Assembly (NCBI RefSeq): GCF_016725325.1
Contig: NZ_CP068083.1
Coordinates: 434,001-498,000 of the forward strand
From: Sphingobacterium spiritivorum
GTDB lineage: Bacteria > Bacteroidota > Bacteroidia > Sphingobacteriales > Sphingobacteriaceae
Direction: 5' to 3'
Length of the DNA stretch: 64,000 bases
A model generated the notes under the pieces. It was not told the DNA's origin and ran no database searches. It saw nothing but the letters and a program-made list of their open reading frames with translations. Both the position numbers and the translations under genes were made by a program. Positions 55,898 to 64,000 of the stretch are shown here, piece after piece (position 1 is the first letter of the stretch; each line of letters opens with the position of its first letter).

Positions 55898-57262
55898 CTA
55901 TATTGCTTGACTGAATAATCGGTTCTGTTCTTTTGACTGTTGCAGACGCTCATCAAAAGCCATACAGATATTACGTAAAAAAGATTTTCCGGCTTCTGTA
56001 ATACATACATTATCTGCTCCCATTGTCAGTAAACCATCCAGAAACATCGGCTCCAGACGCTCTTTGATCGGTGTATTCAGTTTAAAATCTTTTTCAAATT
56101 TCATTTCCCCCCTACACATCATATGCAGGATATACCTTCTCAATATCTCATCCTCTTCAGTCAGCAAATGTCCTTTTACAACCGGCAATTTTTCTTCTGC
56201 GATTAAATGGTGATATTCTTCTACGGTCTTGACATTCTGAGCAAAACCAGTCCATGCATCACTGATAGAAGATACCCCCAACCCAATCATTAACGGAGTA
56301 TAGCGATCCGCATATCCCATGAAATTCCGGTGTAACCTTCCTTCCCGGGAAGCCAGAAACAATTCATCATCAGGTCTGGCAAAATGATCCATTCCTACAT
56401 CCTCATATCCTTCTTTTCTAATCATTTGTTTTCCCAGATTATACAGTCTGAGTTTATTTTCACCCTCTGGCAAATCCATTTCCGTGAACCTGCGCTGACC
56501 CGGTTTGATCCAGGGCACATGAGCATAACTATAAAAAGATATGCGATCCGGTCGCATTTCCAATGCTTTATCTATAGTCTGTGTAATCGTATTTTCGGTC
56601 TGAAAAGGAAGACCATAGATCAGATCAAAGTTGATGGAAGTATAGCCTATTGCCCGCGCCTGTGCAGCGACACGCTCTACATCCTCAACTGTTTGCAGAC
56701 GATTGATCACGAATTGCACTTTAGCATCAAAATCCTGTATACCCAGACTTAAACGTCTAAAACCCAAATCATAAAGCGTTTCGAGATGCTTTTCAGTTGT
56801 ATTTGCAGGATGGGCTTCAAAAGAGAAAGAAGCATCTTCAGCACAGCTATTGCCCTCCAGAATACCTGTTATCAACCGTTCCAGATTAGCAGGCTGAAAA
56901 AAGGTTGGAGTTCCTCCGCCCAGATGGATTTCACTGATTTTTAAAGTGGTGTCTCCTATAATCTGTTTGTACATATCCCACTCTTTCAATACAGCAGTAA
57001 TATACGGCTCTTCGACTTTATGATTTTTAGTAATACGGGTATTACAACCACAATAGGTACATAAATCTTCACAAAATGGCAAATGAATATAAATACTGAT
57101 TCCATTCGCACCGGAACTTATATAAGTTTGCTTTACCCGATTTTCCCAATCTGGCATATTAAATCTGTCATTTTCCCAAAACGGAACTGTAGGATAACTG
57201 GTGTAACGGGGTGCCGCCACATTATATTTACGGATTAGGTGTTCGATGTTTTTATTCTCCAT
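55898..57262 (-). CDS. hemN: Oxygen-independent coproporphyrinogen III oxidase
   Basis: The 454-residue radical-SAM enzyme for the heme pathway has CEDLCTYCGC (the CxxxCxxC iron-sulfur motif plus HemN's extra Cys). GGGTPTFF and FEAHPANTTEKHLETL, RLSLGIQDFDAKVQ and the HemN C-terminal domain are also present. It works without oxygen, which fits its place between a kinase-regulator pair for low oxygen and ccoI. Its start overlaps the previous gene by 11 bases. Confidence 0.97.
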   Translation of the reverse strand: MENKNIEHLIRKYNVAAPRYTSYPTVPFWENDRFNMPDWENRVKQTYISSGANGISIYIHLPFCEDLCTYCGCNTRITKNHKVEEPYITAVLKEWDMYKQIIGDTTLKISEIHLGGGTPTFFQPANLERLITGILEGNSCAEDASFSFEAHPANTTEKHLETLYDLGFRRLSLGIQDFDAKVQFVINRLQTVEDVERVAAQARAIGYTSINFDLIYGLPFQTENTITQTIDKALEMRPDRISFYSYAHVPWIKPGQRRFTEMDLPEGENKLRLYNLGKQMIRKEGYEDVGMDHFARPDDELFLASREGRLHRNFMGYADRYTPLMIGLGVSSISDAWTGFAQNVKTVEEYHHLIAEEKLPVVKGHLLTEEDEILRRYILHMMCRGEMKFEKDFKLNTPIKERLEPMFLDGLLTMGADNVCITEAGKSFLRNICMAFDERLQQSKEQNRLFSQAI

Positions 57263-57695
57263 CTTTCAGATGTTTAGATTTATCTTCCAGGGCAGCACAG
57301 TCATTGGAGCAACAACAAGCCCGGCCTACACATTTACCATTTTCCCAGAGATTAAGATTACGGATGGTCTGTCTGGCGACGCCTTCTATAGTCTGATTTT
57401 CGTAAGGGGTATTGGCTATTTTAATGTTGAGGAGACTGGCTTCTTCTGTATCAATATGTAAAGTCCCGATAGATCTGGTGATCAAATACTGAACGCCAAG
57501 CGCTTTGAGTTCACGCAAAATATTTTTATCCAGAATGTCGTCATCCGACACAATGATTGCTTTTTTTCCGATAGCATAGTGGACGGTACTATGATTCAAT
57601 TCATTGCATATCAATGTCAGATCGTGCAACTTTCCATTGGCAAGTACCAATATCTCTTTCTCTTCAGGCTTAATATTATAGGCAACGACTTTCAT
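57252..57695 (-). CDS. Truncated D-lactate dehydrogenase-like protein with Cys-rich tail
   Basis: The 147-residue protein starts MKVVAYNIKPEEKEILVLAN and continues with LRELKALGVQYLITRS and LLNIKIANTPYENQTIEGVA. This is the N-terminal half of the catalytic domain of D-isomer-specific 2-hydroxyacid dehydrogenases. The NAD-binding domain and catalytic Arg/Glu/His are absent, so it cannot be a working dehydrogenase. After residue ~115 comes a short linker and GKCVGRACCCSNDCAAL, with five Cys in 14 residues, which could bind a metal or iron-sulfur cluster. It is first in the hemN-ccoI-ccoS operon, under the putative Crp-type site. The role is unknown. Confidence 0.75.
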   Translation of the reverse strand: MKVVAYNIKPEEKEILVLANGKLHDLTLICNELNHSTVHYAIGKKAIIVSDDDILDKNILRELKALGVQYLITRSIGTLHIDTEEASLLNIKIANTPYENQTIEGVARQTIRNLNLWENGKCVGRACCCSNDCAALEDKSKHLKDGE

Positions 57696-57729
57696 GTAAT
57701 ATCTTCTCCATTTATTCGATAACGCAAAA

Positions 57730-57737
57730 CAAATTTA
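57730..57737 (-). promoter_or_regulatory. -7 box of the hemN-ccoI operon
   Basis: On the minus strand TAAATTTG matches TAnnTTTG exactly, with a likely start near 57724 and a ~30-base leader. No TTTG is found at -33, as would fit an activator-dependent promoter. Confidence 0.5.
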
Positions 57738-57780
57738 AGTTATATATATACCCTCCTTCGTGAAGGCTATCAAGTAAAGA

Positions 57781-57796
57781 AGTGATATTCATCACT
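57781..57796. promoter_or_regulatory. Crp/FNR-type palindrome upstream of the hemN-ccoI operon
   Basis: AGTGATATTCATCACT is a perfect 6-bp inverted repeat with GTGA-N6-TCAC, the core spacing of Crp/FNR/FixK sites. Its centre is about 64 bases upstream of the predicted transcription start, a standard class I activator position. It lies between the terminator of a Crp-domain response regulator and the operon that regulator would be expected to control. Confidence 0.5.
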
Positions 57797-57800
57797 ATAT

Positions 57801-57845
57801 CACAAAAAATAGGAGAGGCTTTCTGTGCGAAAACCTCTCCTATTT
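57801..57845 (-). terminator. Terminator of the fixJ-crp gene
   Basis: A 12-bp stem (57807-57818 with 57834-57845) and a 15-base loop, followed by TTTTTTGTG on the minus strand. It lies 17 bases after the stop. Confidence 0.8.
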
Positions 57846-57861
57846 CTATATTGATATCTGA

Positions 57862-58923
57862 TTACTGTTTAATCTTTCTCAATTTTTCTACAGAAAATAT
57901 CCGGATTGCATTGCCTTCTTTTTTGATCAGTTTTTCATCTTTAAAATCAGCCAGCATCCTGCTTATCGTTTCATTGGCTGTACCTGCCAAAGCTGCAAGA
58001 TCATCTCTTGAGATACGGATAAGATACTCATCTTCATGCTCAGCCTCTGATTTTTCAGCGACATCTACCAAAGCATTAGCCACACGTTTACGTACAGAAT
58101 CATAGGCCAGTTCCAGAAGTTTCTCTTCTTTTTCCCTGATATTACCTGATAACAGTTTGATAAACTTACCTGTAACAGCCGGTTTCCGATAAAGTAATTC
58201 AAAGAAATCATCCTTTGCAATCAATGCCACTTCCGAATCTTCCAGAGCAGATGCGTTATCACTGTACTTTTCATTTAACAATACAGACTCATATCCAAAG
58301 AAACTGCGGTCTATATGTATATCTGTCGAAAGCTCTCTTCCATCCATATAATACAGAAAACTTCTTATTCGCCCTTTAATAAGGTAGTAAACAAAAATAG
58401 GATTGTCTCCTGATTCATAAATAGCCTGCTTCTTCTTGAAGAGCTTTACTCTTGAAGATTCGATCAGATCTTTTAGAAGTATCTGCTGTTCTTCATCACT
58501 CAATTGCAGACCATCATGTCCGGGTGCAGTCTTAGCTACTAATTGCCCTCTTTTCCGCAACCGGCTTTCGATAGCATTTAGCAGTTCGAGATCATCAAAT
58601 GGCTTGGTAAGATAGTCATCTGCCCCCATTTCCATCGCTTTTCGCATGTCTACCCGTTCACTTTTGGCTGTCAGAAAAATAAAAGGAATGGTAGCGGTTT
58701 CTTCATGTTTACTCAACATGTAAAGCACTCCATAGCCGTCCAGCTCAGGCATCATAATATCACAAAGAATCAGATCGGGAAGATGTTTGATAGCAAGATC
58801 AACACCAATCTTTCCATTTTCAGCCGTAATGATATTATAATTCCCTGTCAATTCGAGTATTTCAGCTGTACCTTCCCGAATTTCAAAGTTATCTTCAATA
58901 ATTAAGATATTCTTCTTATCCAT
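57862..58923 (-). CDS. Response regulator with Crp/FNR output
   Basis: The 353-residue protein has an N-terminal receiver domain (phospho-acceptor Asp55 in LILCDIMMPELDG, Thr85, Lys107). A short linker leads to a Crp/FNR-like beta-roll (about 150-265) and a C-terminal Crp helix-turn-helix (ISRDDLAALAGTANETISRM). There are no FNR cluster cysteines, so the input is phosphorylation rather than direct oxygen sensing. It lies nine bases after the PAS kinase gene, its likely partner. It combines the jobs of FixJ and FixK in one protein. Confidence 0.92.
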   Translation of the reverse strand: MDKKNILIIEDNFEIREGTAEILELTGNYNIITAENGKIGVDLAIKHLPDLILCDIMMPELDGYGVLYMLSKHEETATIPFIFLTAKSERVDMRKAMEMGADDYLTKPFDDLELLNAIESRLRKRGQLVAKTAPGHDGLQLSDEEQQILLKDLIESSRVKLFKKKQAIYESGDNPIFVYYLIKGRIRSFLYYMDGRELSTDIHIDRSFFGYESVLLNEKYSDNASALEDSEVALIAKDDFFELLYRKPAVTGKFIKLLSGNIREKEEKLLELAYDSVRKRVANALVDVAEKSEAEHEDEYLIRISRDDLAALAGTANETISRMLADFKDEKLIKKEGNAIRIFSVEKLRKIKQ

Positions 58924-58932
58924 TTTTATTAA

Positions 58933-60117
58933 TTATTGTTCAAAAGTGAGTAAAAAAGAGGTTCCTTCATTTATAACAGATCTGTACACCAGATGTCCGC
59001 CCAGCAATTCGACATAGCGCCTTACGATATTCAGTCCCAATCCTGTTCCCGGTATGTTGCCGGTATTATGCGCCCGGAAAAATGGCTCAAACAGATTGAC
59101 CTGATCTTCTTCCGGAATACCGATACCATTATCTTTGATACTAACCGTGCAGGTATTTCCTTCAATCATCGTACTGAATTCAATAAACGTATCTTCGCCA
59201 GAATATTTCACGGCATTGGAGATAAGGTTGATCGCAATACTTTTCCACAGATGCGCATCCATCGTAAACTCTGCTTCCGTACCGGTATGTTCATATACGA
59301 TATGCTGATTTTTCTTACAGATCATCTGCATCTCTTCTGTGATTTCTTCTGCCAGCGTAACCAGATTGATGCGCTCTTTCTGAACAGCTACCACACCAGC
59401 TTCCAGTTTTTCCAATGAAAGAAAATCATTCAGAATATTAGTCAATAGCTGAACGGATCCTTTGATACGTGACGTGTGTTTACGTACATTCAGAAAATCC
59501 GGTTTCTCTATATACTTTTCGATAAGAGAAGCCGACAGCTGGATGGAGCTCAACGGTGTCCTGAATTCATGGGAAGCCATAGACACAAAGCGTGACTTCA
59601 TCTGACCTAGTTCTTTTTCCTTTTCCAGCGAATTACTGACTTCTGCCTTTGCCTTTTCAAGTTCGGAAACCGTCTTTATGAGATCTTTAGTACGTTCCCG
59701 GATTCGCTGTTCCAGTTCAAGAGCATGCTTCAGCAGCTTATCTTCAGCAGCCTTTTCTTTGGAAAGGTCATGGATAAATCCTGTAAATACATTCTTATGT
59801 TCATAGAACACTTCGCTTACAGCCAATCGGAAAGGAAACGTACTGCCATCCTTACGACGGCCCAGCACTTCCCTTCCGATTCCTATGATTTTTTTTTGAC
59901 CAGTCTCCTTATAATTATGAATATAGCTGTCATGCTTACTGCGGTCCGGCTCAGGCATAAGTATAGAGATATTATGCCCGATCACCTCTTCCGGCGAATA
60001 ACCGAACAGACTGGAAGCTGCAGGATTAATACTTTCTACTATCCCTTTATTATCAATCGTAATAATACCATCAATGGCATGATCAATGATTGCTTTTAAT
60101 AACTTTGCTGCTTCCAC
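58933..60117 (-). CDS. fixL: FixL-like heme-PAS sensor histidine kinase
   Basis: The 394-residue soluble kinase has a PAS domain at residues 5-105 with the FixL heme-pocket pattern ILMPEPDRSKHDSYIHNY: His62 is the expected heme ligand and IIGIGR holds Arg82. A coiled linker (125-170), HisKA with His183 (SHEFRTPLSSIQ) and an HATPase domain (NAVKYSGED, GIGIPEEDQ, GTGLGLNIV) follow. There is no membrane segment. FixL kinases switch off when oxygen binds the heme. It lies between ettA and the REC-Crp gene, 6 and 9 bases apart, so the three are probably cotranscribed. Confidence 0.93.
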   Translation of the reverse strand: MEAAKLLKAIIDHAIDGIITIDNKGIVESINPAASSLFGYSPEEVIGHNISILMPEPDRSKHDSYIHNYKETGQKKIIGIGREVLGRRKDGSTFPFRLAVSEVFYEHKNVFTGFIHDLSKEKAAEDKLLKHALELEQRIRERTKDLIKTVSELEKAKAEVSNSLEKEKELGQMKSRFVSMASHEFRTPLSSIQLSASLIEKYIEKPDFLNVRKHTSRIKGSVQLLTNILNDFLSLEKLEAGVVAVQKERINLVTLAEEITEEMQMICKKNQHIVYEHTGTEAEFTMDAHLWKSIAINLISNAVKYSGEDTFIEFSTMIEGNTCTVSIKDNGIGIPEEDQVNLFEPFFRAHNTGNIPGTGLGLNIVRRYVELLGGHLVYRSVINEGTSFLLTFEQ

Positions 60118-60123
60118 TTTTCT

Positions 60124-61806
60124 TTATTTTACCAACTTCTTATATTTCACACGTTTCGGAGCGACATCTCCCAGTCTTTTCTTACGATTCTCTTCATATT
60201 CGCTGTAGTTACCTTCAAAGAAGTAAGCCTGCGAGTCTCCTTCAAAAGCAAGAATATGTGTACAAATACGATCCAGAAACCATCTGTCGTGGGAAATAAC
60301 AACAGCACAGCCACCAAAATTTTCCAACCCTTCTTCCAGTGCACGCAGTGTATTGACATCGATATCATTGGTAGGCTCATCGAGCAACAGTACATTAGAG
60401 CTCTTCTTTAATGTAATAGCCAGATGCACGCGGTTACGCTCACCTCCGGATAGTACACCAACATTTTTCTGCTGATCCGCACCGTTAAAATTGAATTTGG
60501 AAACATAGGCACGCGAGTTTACCGGACGATTGCCCAATAAAATATTATCATTTCCGTCTGTAATATTTTCCCATACCGATTTATTAGGATCCAGATCATT
60601 GTGCATCTGATCCACATAACCCAAGACAACCGTCTCTCCTACTTTGAATGTACCTGTATCCGGACTCTCCTGTCCTGTAATCAATCTGAATAAAGTGGTT
60701 TTACCAACTCCGTTTGGCCCGATAATCCCCACAATACCAGCAGGAGGTAGTGAGAAACTCAGGTTTTCAAATAAAATACGGTCGCCGTAAGATTTGGAGA
60801 TATTGTTTGCTTCTATAACGACATTTCCAAGACGTGGTCCCGGAGGGATAAAAAGCTCCAGTTTTTCTTCGCGCTCTTTTGTTTCTTCAGAAGCCAGTTT
60901 TTCATAATTATGAAGGCGGGCTTTAGATTTGGCATGACGGGCTTTGGGAGCCATACGTACCCATTCCAATTCACGCTCCAGTGTTTTCTGACGTTTAGAT
61001 TCTGTTTTTTCTTCCTGTGACAGACGTTTAGCTTTCTGATCCAGCCATGAAGAATAATTTCCCTTCCATGGAATACCCTCTCCACGGTCCAGTTCCAGAA
61101 TCCATCCGGCAACATTATCCAGAAAGTAACGGTCGTGCGTTACCGCTATAACGGTACCTTTGTATTGTTGTAAGTGTTGTTCCAGCCAGTCAATAGACTC
61201 TGCATCGAGGTGATTGGTTGGCTCATCCAGTAATAATACGTCCGGTTCCTGCAGTAATAAGCGACATAGTGCCACTCTTCTGCGCTCCCCTCCTGACAAA
61301 TTGGCAATTTTAGCTTCCGGTTCCGGACAACGGAGTGCATCCATGGCACGCTCCAGTCTGGAATCCAGTTCCCAGGCATTTGTCGCATCGATTTTATCCT
61401 GCAATTCTCCCTGTCTCGCCAGAAGTTTATCCATTTCATCTGCATTTTCATAGACCTCAGGCAGACCAAATTTGTCATTGATTTCTTCGTATTCCTTTAA
61501 TATGGCTGTAATCTCAGCTACACCCTCTTCAACGATTTCACGAACAGTCTTTTCCGTATCCAATTCGGGTTCCTGAGCAAGATAGCCTACAGAATAGCCC
61601 GGTGAGAAAACTACCTCACCCTGAAAGGATTTGTCAAGACCGGCAATGATTTTTAAGAGTGAAGATTTTCCGGATCCATTAAGACCGATAACACCGATTT
61701 TGGCACCGTAAAAGAAGGATAAGTATATATTTTTTAAAACTTGTTTTTGAGGTGGGTAAATCTTGTTTACACCAGCCATCGAAAAGATAATTTTTTCGTC
61801 AGACAT
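60124..61806 (-). CDS. ettA: ABC-F translational throttle EttA
   Basis: The 560-residue ABC-F protein has two ATPase domains. Walker A motifs are GLNGSGKSS (41-49) and GPNGVGKTT. LSGGERRR and LSGGERNR are the signatures, and each domain has LLDEPTNHLD-like Walker B. The arm and linker between them (about 240-330) is Lys/Arg/Glu-rich, as in EttA, and length matches EttA (~555). It binds the ribosomal E site and regulates early elongation by energy state. It leads the transcript that includes the oxygen-sensor kinase. Confidence 0.95.
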   Translation of the reverse strand: MSDEKIIFSMAGVNKIYPPQKQVLKNIYLSFFYGAKIGVIGLNGSGKSSLLKIIAGLDKSFQGEVVFSPGYSVGYLAQEPELDTEKTVREIVEEGVAEITAILKEYEEINDKFGLPEVYENADEMDKLLARQGELQDKIDATNAWELDSRLERAMDALRCPEPEAKIANLSGGERRRVALCRLLLQEPDVLLLDEPTNHLDAESIDWLEQHLQQYKGTVIAVTHDRYFLDNVAGWILELDRGEGIPWKGNYSSWLDQKAKRLSQEEKTESKRQKTLERELEWVRMAPKARHAKSKARLHNYEKLASEETKEREEKLELFIPPGPRLGNVVIEANNISKSYGDRILFENLSFSLPPAGIVGIIGPNGVGKTTLFRLITGQESPDTGTFKVGETVVLGYVDQMHNDLDPNKSVWENITDGNDNILLGNRPVNSRAYVSKFNFNGADQQKNVGVLSGGERNRVHLAITLKKSSNVLLLDEPTNDIDVNTLRALEEGLENFGGCAVVISHDRWFLDRICTHILAFEGDSQAYFFEGNYSEYEENRKKRLGDVAPKRVKYKKLVK

Positions 61807-61832
61807 ATTGATTTTTGTAACTGTTTTGTAAA

Positions 61833-61840
61833 CAAAGATA
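61833..61840 (-). promoter_or_regulatory. -7 box of the ettA-fixL operon
   Basis: TATCTTTG on the minus strand, exact to TAnnTTTG, with a likely start about 20 bases before the ettA ATG. The -33 region is not clear. Confidence 0.5.
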
Positions 61841-61993
61841 AATAATCCGGCCGATAAACTGACATTTTGCTACATTTAGGCATATGGCGTAATTGTTGAT
61901 AAGAATATTAAAATTAGCGTAAGATTTTTGGATATATATTTCTACATTTATAATATCCTTAATTCTAACCCCAAAACAGAAAGGTAAAACTAC

Positions 61994-64000
61994 ATGGAAG
62001 CAAAATTTTCACCACGCGTAAAGGATGTGATTTCCTACAGTCGAGAAGAAGCATTACGCCTTCGTCATGATTATATTGGCACGGAGCATCTTTTGCTTGG
62101 TCTGATTCGTGAGGGAGATGGAGTGGCGATTAAGATTTTGAAAAATATCGGTATCGATACTGCAGCCTTGCGTCAGTCTATTGAGGATGCAGTAAAGGGT
62201 TCTTCGGTGTCGCGTGCACCCATTGGCAATATGCCATTAACCAAACAAGCAGAAAAAGTACTTAAGATCACATACTTAGAAGCAAAAATATTTAAAAGTG
62301 ATATCATCGGAACCGAGCATCTGATGCTGGCAATTCTGCGCGATGATGAAAATATCGCTTCGCAGATTCTTCAGCAATATCAGATATCATATGATGTCTT
62401 CAAAAGTGAAGTGGAACAGAATAAAACCACTATCACAGATGAAGCTCCGGGATCATCTGCCGGTGGCGAGGATGAATATCCTGAAGAGGAACAATTCAAT
62501 CAGCCTAAAAAGGTATCCGATATCAAATCCAAAACTCCGGTATTGGACAATTTCGGACGTGACCTTACAAAAGCTGCAGAAGAAGGTCGTCTGGATCCGA
62601 TTGTAGGCCGTGAAAAAGAGATCGAACGTGTTTCGCAGATTTTATCACGCCGTAAAAAGAACAATCCGTTGCTGATCGGTGAGCCGGGTGTCGGTAAATC
62701 TGCTATCGCAGAAGGTCTGGCACTCCGTATTATTCAACGTAAAGTATCCCGTGTTCTCTTCAACAAACGTGTCGTTACTTTAGATCTGGCATCATTGGTA
62801 GCCGGCACTAAATATCGCGGACAGTTTGAAGAGCGTATGAAAGCGGTCATGAATGAACTGGAAAAATCACCTGACGTGATCTTGTTTATCGATGAGATTC
62901 ACACCATAGTAGGTGCAGGAGGAGCGTCTGGTTCACTGGATGCGTCCAATATGTTCAAACCAGCCCTGGCAAGAGGTGAGATTCAATGTATCGGTGCGAC
63001 TACTCTTGATGAATATCGTCAGTACATCGAGAAAGATGGTGCTTTAGACCGTCGTTTTCAACGTGTCACTATCGAACCAGCAACTCATGATGAGACAGTA
63101 GAGATTCTGAACCGTATCAAAGAAAAATACGAAGAGCATCACAATGTAAACTATACTCCTGAAGCTATCGAAGCCTGTGTATCTCTGACAACGAGATATA
63201 TCACAGACCGTTTTCTTCCGGATAAAGCGATCGATGCACTGGATGAAGCTGGATCACGTGTTCACTTAAACAATATCCATGTTCCGCAATCCATTATCGA
63301 TATCGAACAGAAGATTGAAGAAGTGAAGATCGAGAAAAACAAAGTGGTACGCAGTCAGAAATACGAAGAGGCTGCAAAACTTCGTGATTCGGAGAAAAAA
63401 TTACTCGAAGAGTTAGAACGTGAAAAAACGGCCTGGGAAGCAGAAACCAAAACGAAACGCTACGTCGTTACGGAAGATAATGTAGCTGAAGTCGTATCCA
63501 TGATGACCGGTATTCCTGTACAACGGGTAAGCCAGACAGATAGCCAGAAGCTATTAAATATGGGTGAATCGATGAAAGGCCGTATTATCGGACAAGACGA
63601 TGCTGTACAAAAACTGGTTAAAGCTATCCAACGTACGCGTGCAGGACTGAAAGATCCTAAGAAACCTATCGGTTCCTTTATCTTCCTGGGTCCTACAGGT
63701 GTAGGTAAAACAGAGCTTGCAAAAGAACTTGCTCGATTTATGTTTGATTCTGAAGATTCACTGATCCAGATTGACATGAGTGAGTATATGGAGAAATTTG
63801 CAGTATCCCGATTAGTGGGAGCGCCTCCGGGATATGTAGGCTATGAAGAAGGTGGTCAGCTTACGGAAAAAGTACGTCGTAAACCTTATGCTGTAGTCTT
63901 ACTGGATGAGATTGAAAAAGCTCACCCGGATGTATTCAACTTATTGTTACAGGTATTGGATGAAGGTCAGTTGACAGATAGTCTGGGACGTCGTGTAGAC
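61994..64000 (+). CDS. clpC: ClpC-type AAA+ unfoldase (partial, runs off the window)
   Basis: The first 669 codons of a Clp ATPase are present. Two N-terminal Clp repeats ([20 protein letters not shown]) come first, then the first AAA+ domain with [13 protein letters not shown] and [11 protein letters not shown] middle domain with a UVR motif ([18 protein letters not shown]) marks ClpC rather than ClpA or ClpB. The second AAA+ domain has [14 protein letters not shown] and is cut at [10 protein letters not shown]. It feeds substrates to ClpP. The ATG at 61994 gives the usual start. It is divergent from ettA across 187 bases. Confidence 0.96.
   Translation, partial: MEAKFSPRVKDVISYSREEALRLRHDYIGTEHLLLGLIREGDGVAIKILKNIGIDTAALRQSIEDAVKGSSVSRAPIGNMPLTKQAEKVLKITYLEAKIFKSDIIGTEHLMLAILRDDENIASQILQQYQISYDVFKSEVEQNKTTITDEAPGSSAGGEDEYPEEEQFNQPKKVSDIKSKTPVLDNFGRDLTKAAEEGRLDPIVGREKEIERVSQILSRRKKNNPLLIGEPGVGKSAIAEGLALRIIQRKVSRVLFNKRVVTLDLASLVAGTKYRGQFEERMKAVMNELEKSPDVILFIDEIHTIVGAGGASGSLDASNMFKPALARGEIQCIGATTLDEYRQYIEKDGALDRRFQRVTIEPATHDETVEILNRIKEKYEEHHNVNYTPEAIEACVSLTTRYITDRFLPDKAIDALDEAGSRVHLNNIHVPQSIIDIEQKIEEVKIEKNKVVRSQKYEEAAKLRDSEKKLLEELEREKTAWEAETKTKRYVVTEDNVAEVVSMMTGIPVQRVSQTDSQKLLNMGESMKGRIIGQDDAVQKLVKAIQRTRAGLKDPKKPIGSFIFLGPTGVGKTELAKELARFMFDSEDSLIQIDMSEYMEKFAVSRLVGAPPGYVGYEEGGQLTEKVRRKPYAVVLLDEIEKAHPDVFNLLLQVLDEGQLTDSLGRRVD

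Overview
The window reads as chromosome of a Bacteroidota member, most likely family Sphingobacteriaceae (Sphingobacterium-like). Supporting signs are a SusC/SusD pair, TamB with a lipoprotein TamA variant (TamL), rpsL-rpsG-fusA-rpsJ without tufA, many small 'QAQ'-type outer-membrane barrels, RHS proteins with a secreted partner, TAnnTTTG-type -7 promoter boxes, and little use of Shine-Dalgarno sites. No plasmid, prophage, CRISPR array or intact insertion sequence was seen.

Layout. 1-1.9 kb: a lipoprotein gene and a decayed relative. 1.9-9.5 kb: tamB-tamL envelope assembly pair. 9.6-16.3 kb: mdh, a retropepsin-like protease, an MFS exporter, a transaldolase-like aldolase, a Fur-family regulator and rnr. 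16.4-19.2 kb: a secreted glycosidase and a small lipoprotein. 19.4-23 kb: rpsL-rpsG-fusA-rpsJ, ending in a terminator straight after rpsJ. 23-27.2 kb: four small outer-membrane barrels in two paralogous pairs around an AI-2E permease. 27.4-32.6 kb: tRNA-Cys and assorted small genes (cutC, VOC, DinB-like, NUDIX, DUF1080).

33.0-45.7 kb, all on the minus strand, is an RHS polymorphic-toxin locus. A large secreted partner and a full-length RHS protein with its own toxin tip and immunity gene are followed by about 6 kb of displaced 3' cassettes. These hold short pieces of RHS core, toxin tips in different states of decay, and immunity-like genes. Short hairpins of one sequence family (consensus TCMGCCMRYDGGCKGA) sit inside the displaced core pieces.

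46.4-52.9 kb: a compact susC-susD-isoaspartyl peptidase-cyanophycinase operon with both enzymes exported. It looks like an uptake and breakdown system for beta-aspartyl peptides or a cyanophycin-like polymer. 52.9-61.8 kb, minus strand: a microaerobic module. A FixL-like heme-PAS kinase and a response regulator fused to a Crp/FNR domain lie beside an operon of a truncated D-lactate-dehydrogenase-like protein with a cysteine-rich tail, hemN, ccoI and ccoS. A GTGAT-N4-ATCAC palindrome lies about 64 bp upstream of that operon's likely transcription start. The ccoS gene is too small to stand out as an ORF and is separated from ccoI by three 111-bp hairpin-bearing tandem repeats. 61.8-64 kb: ettA, and divergent clpC, which runs off the end of the window.
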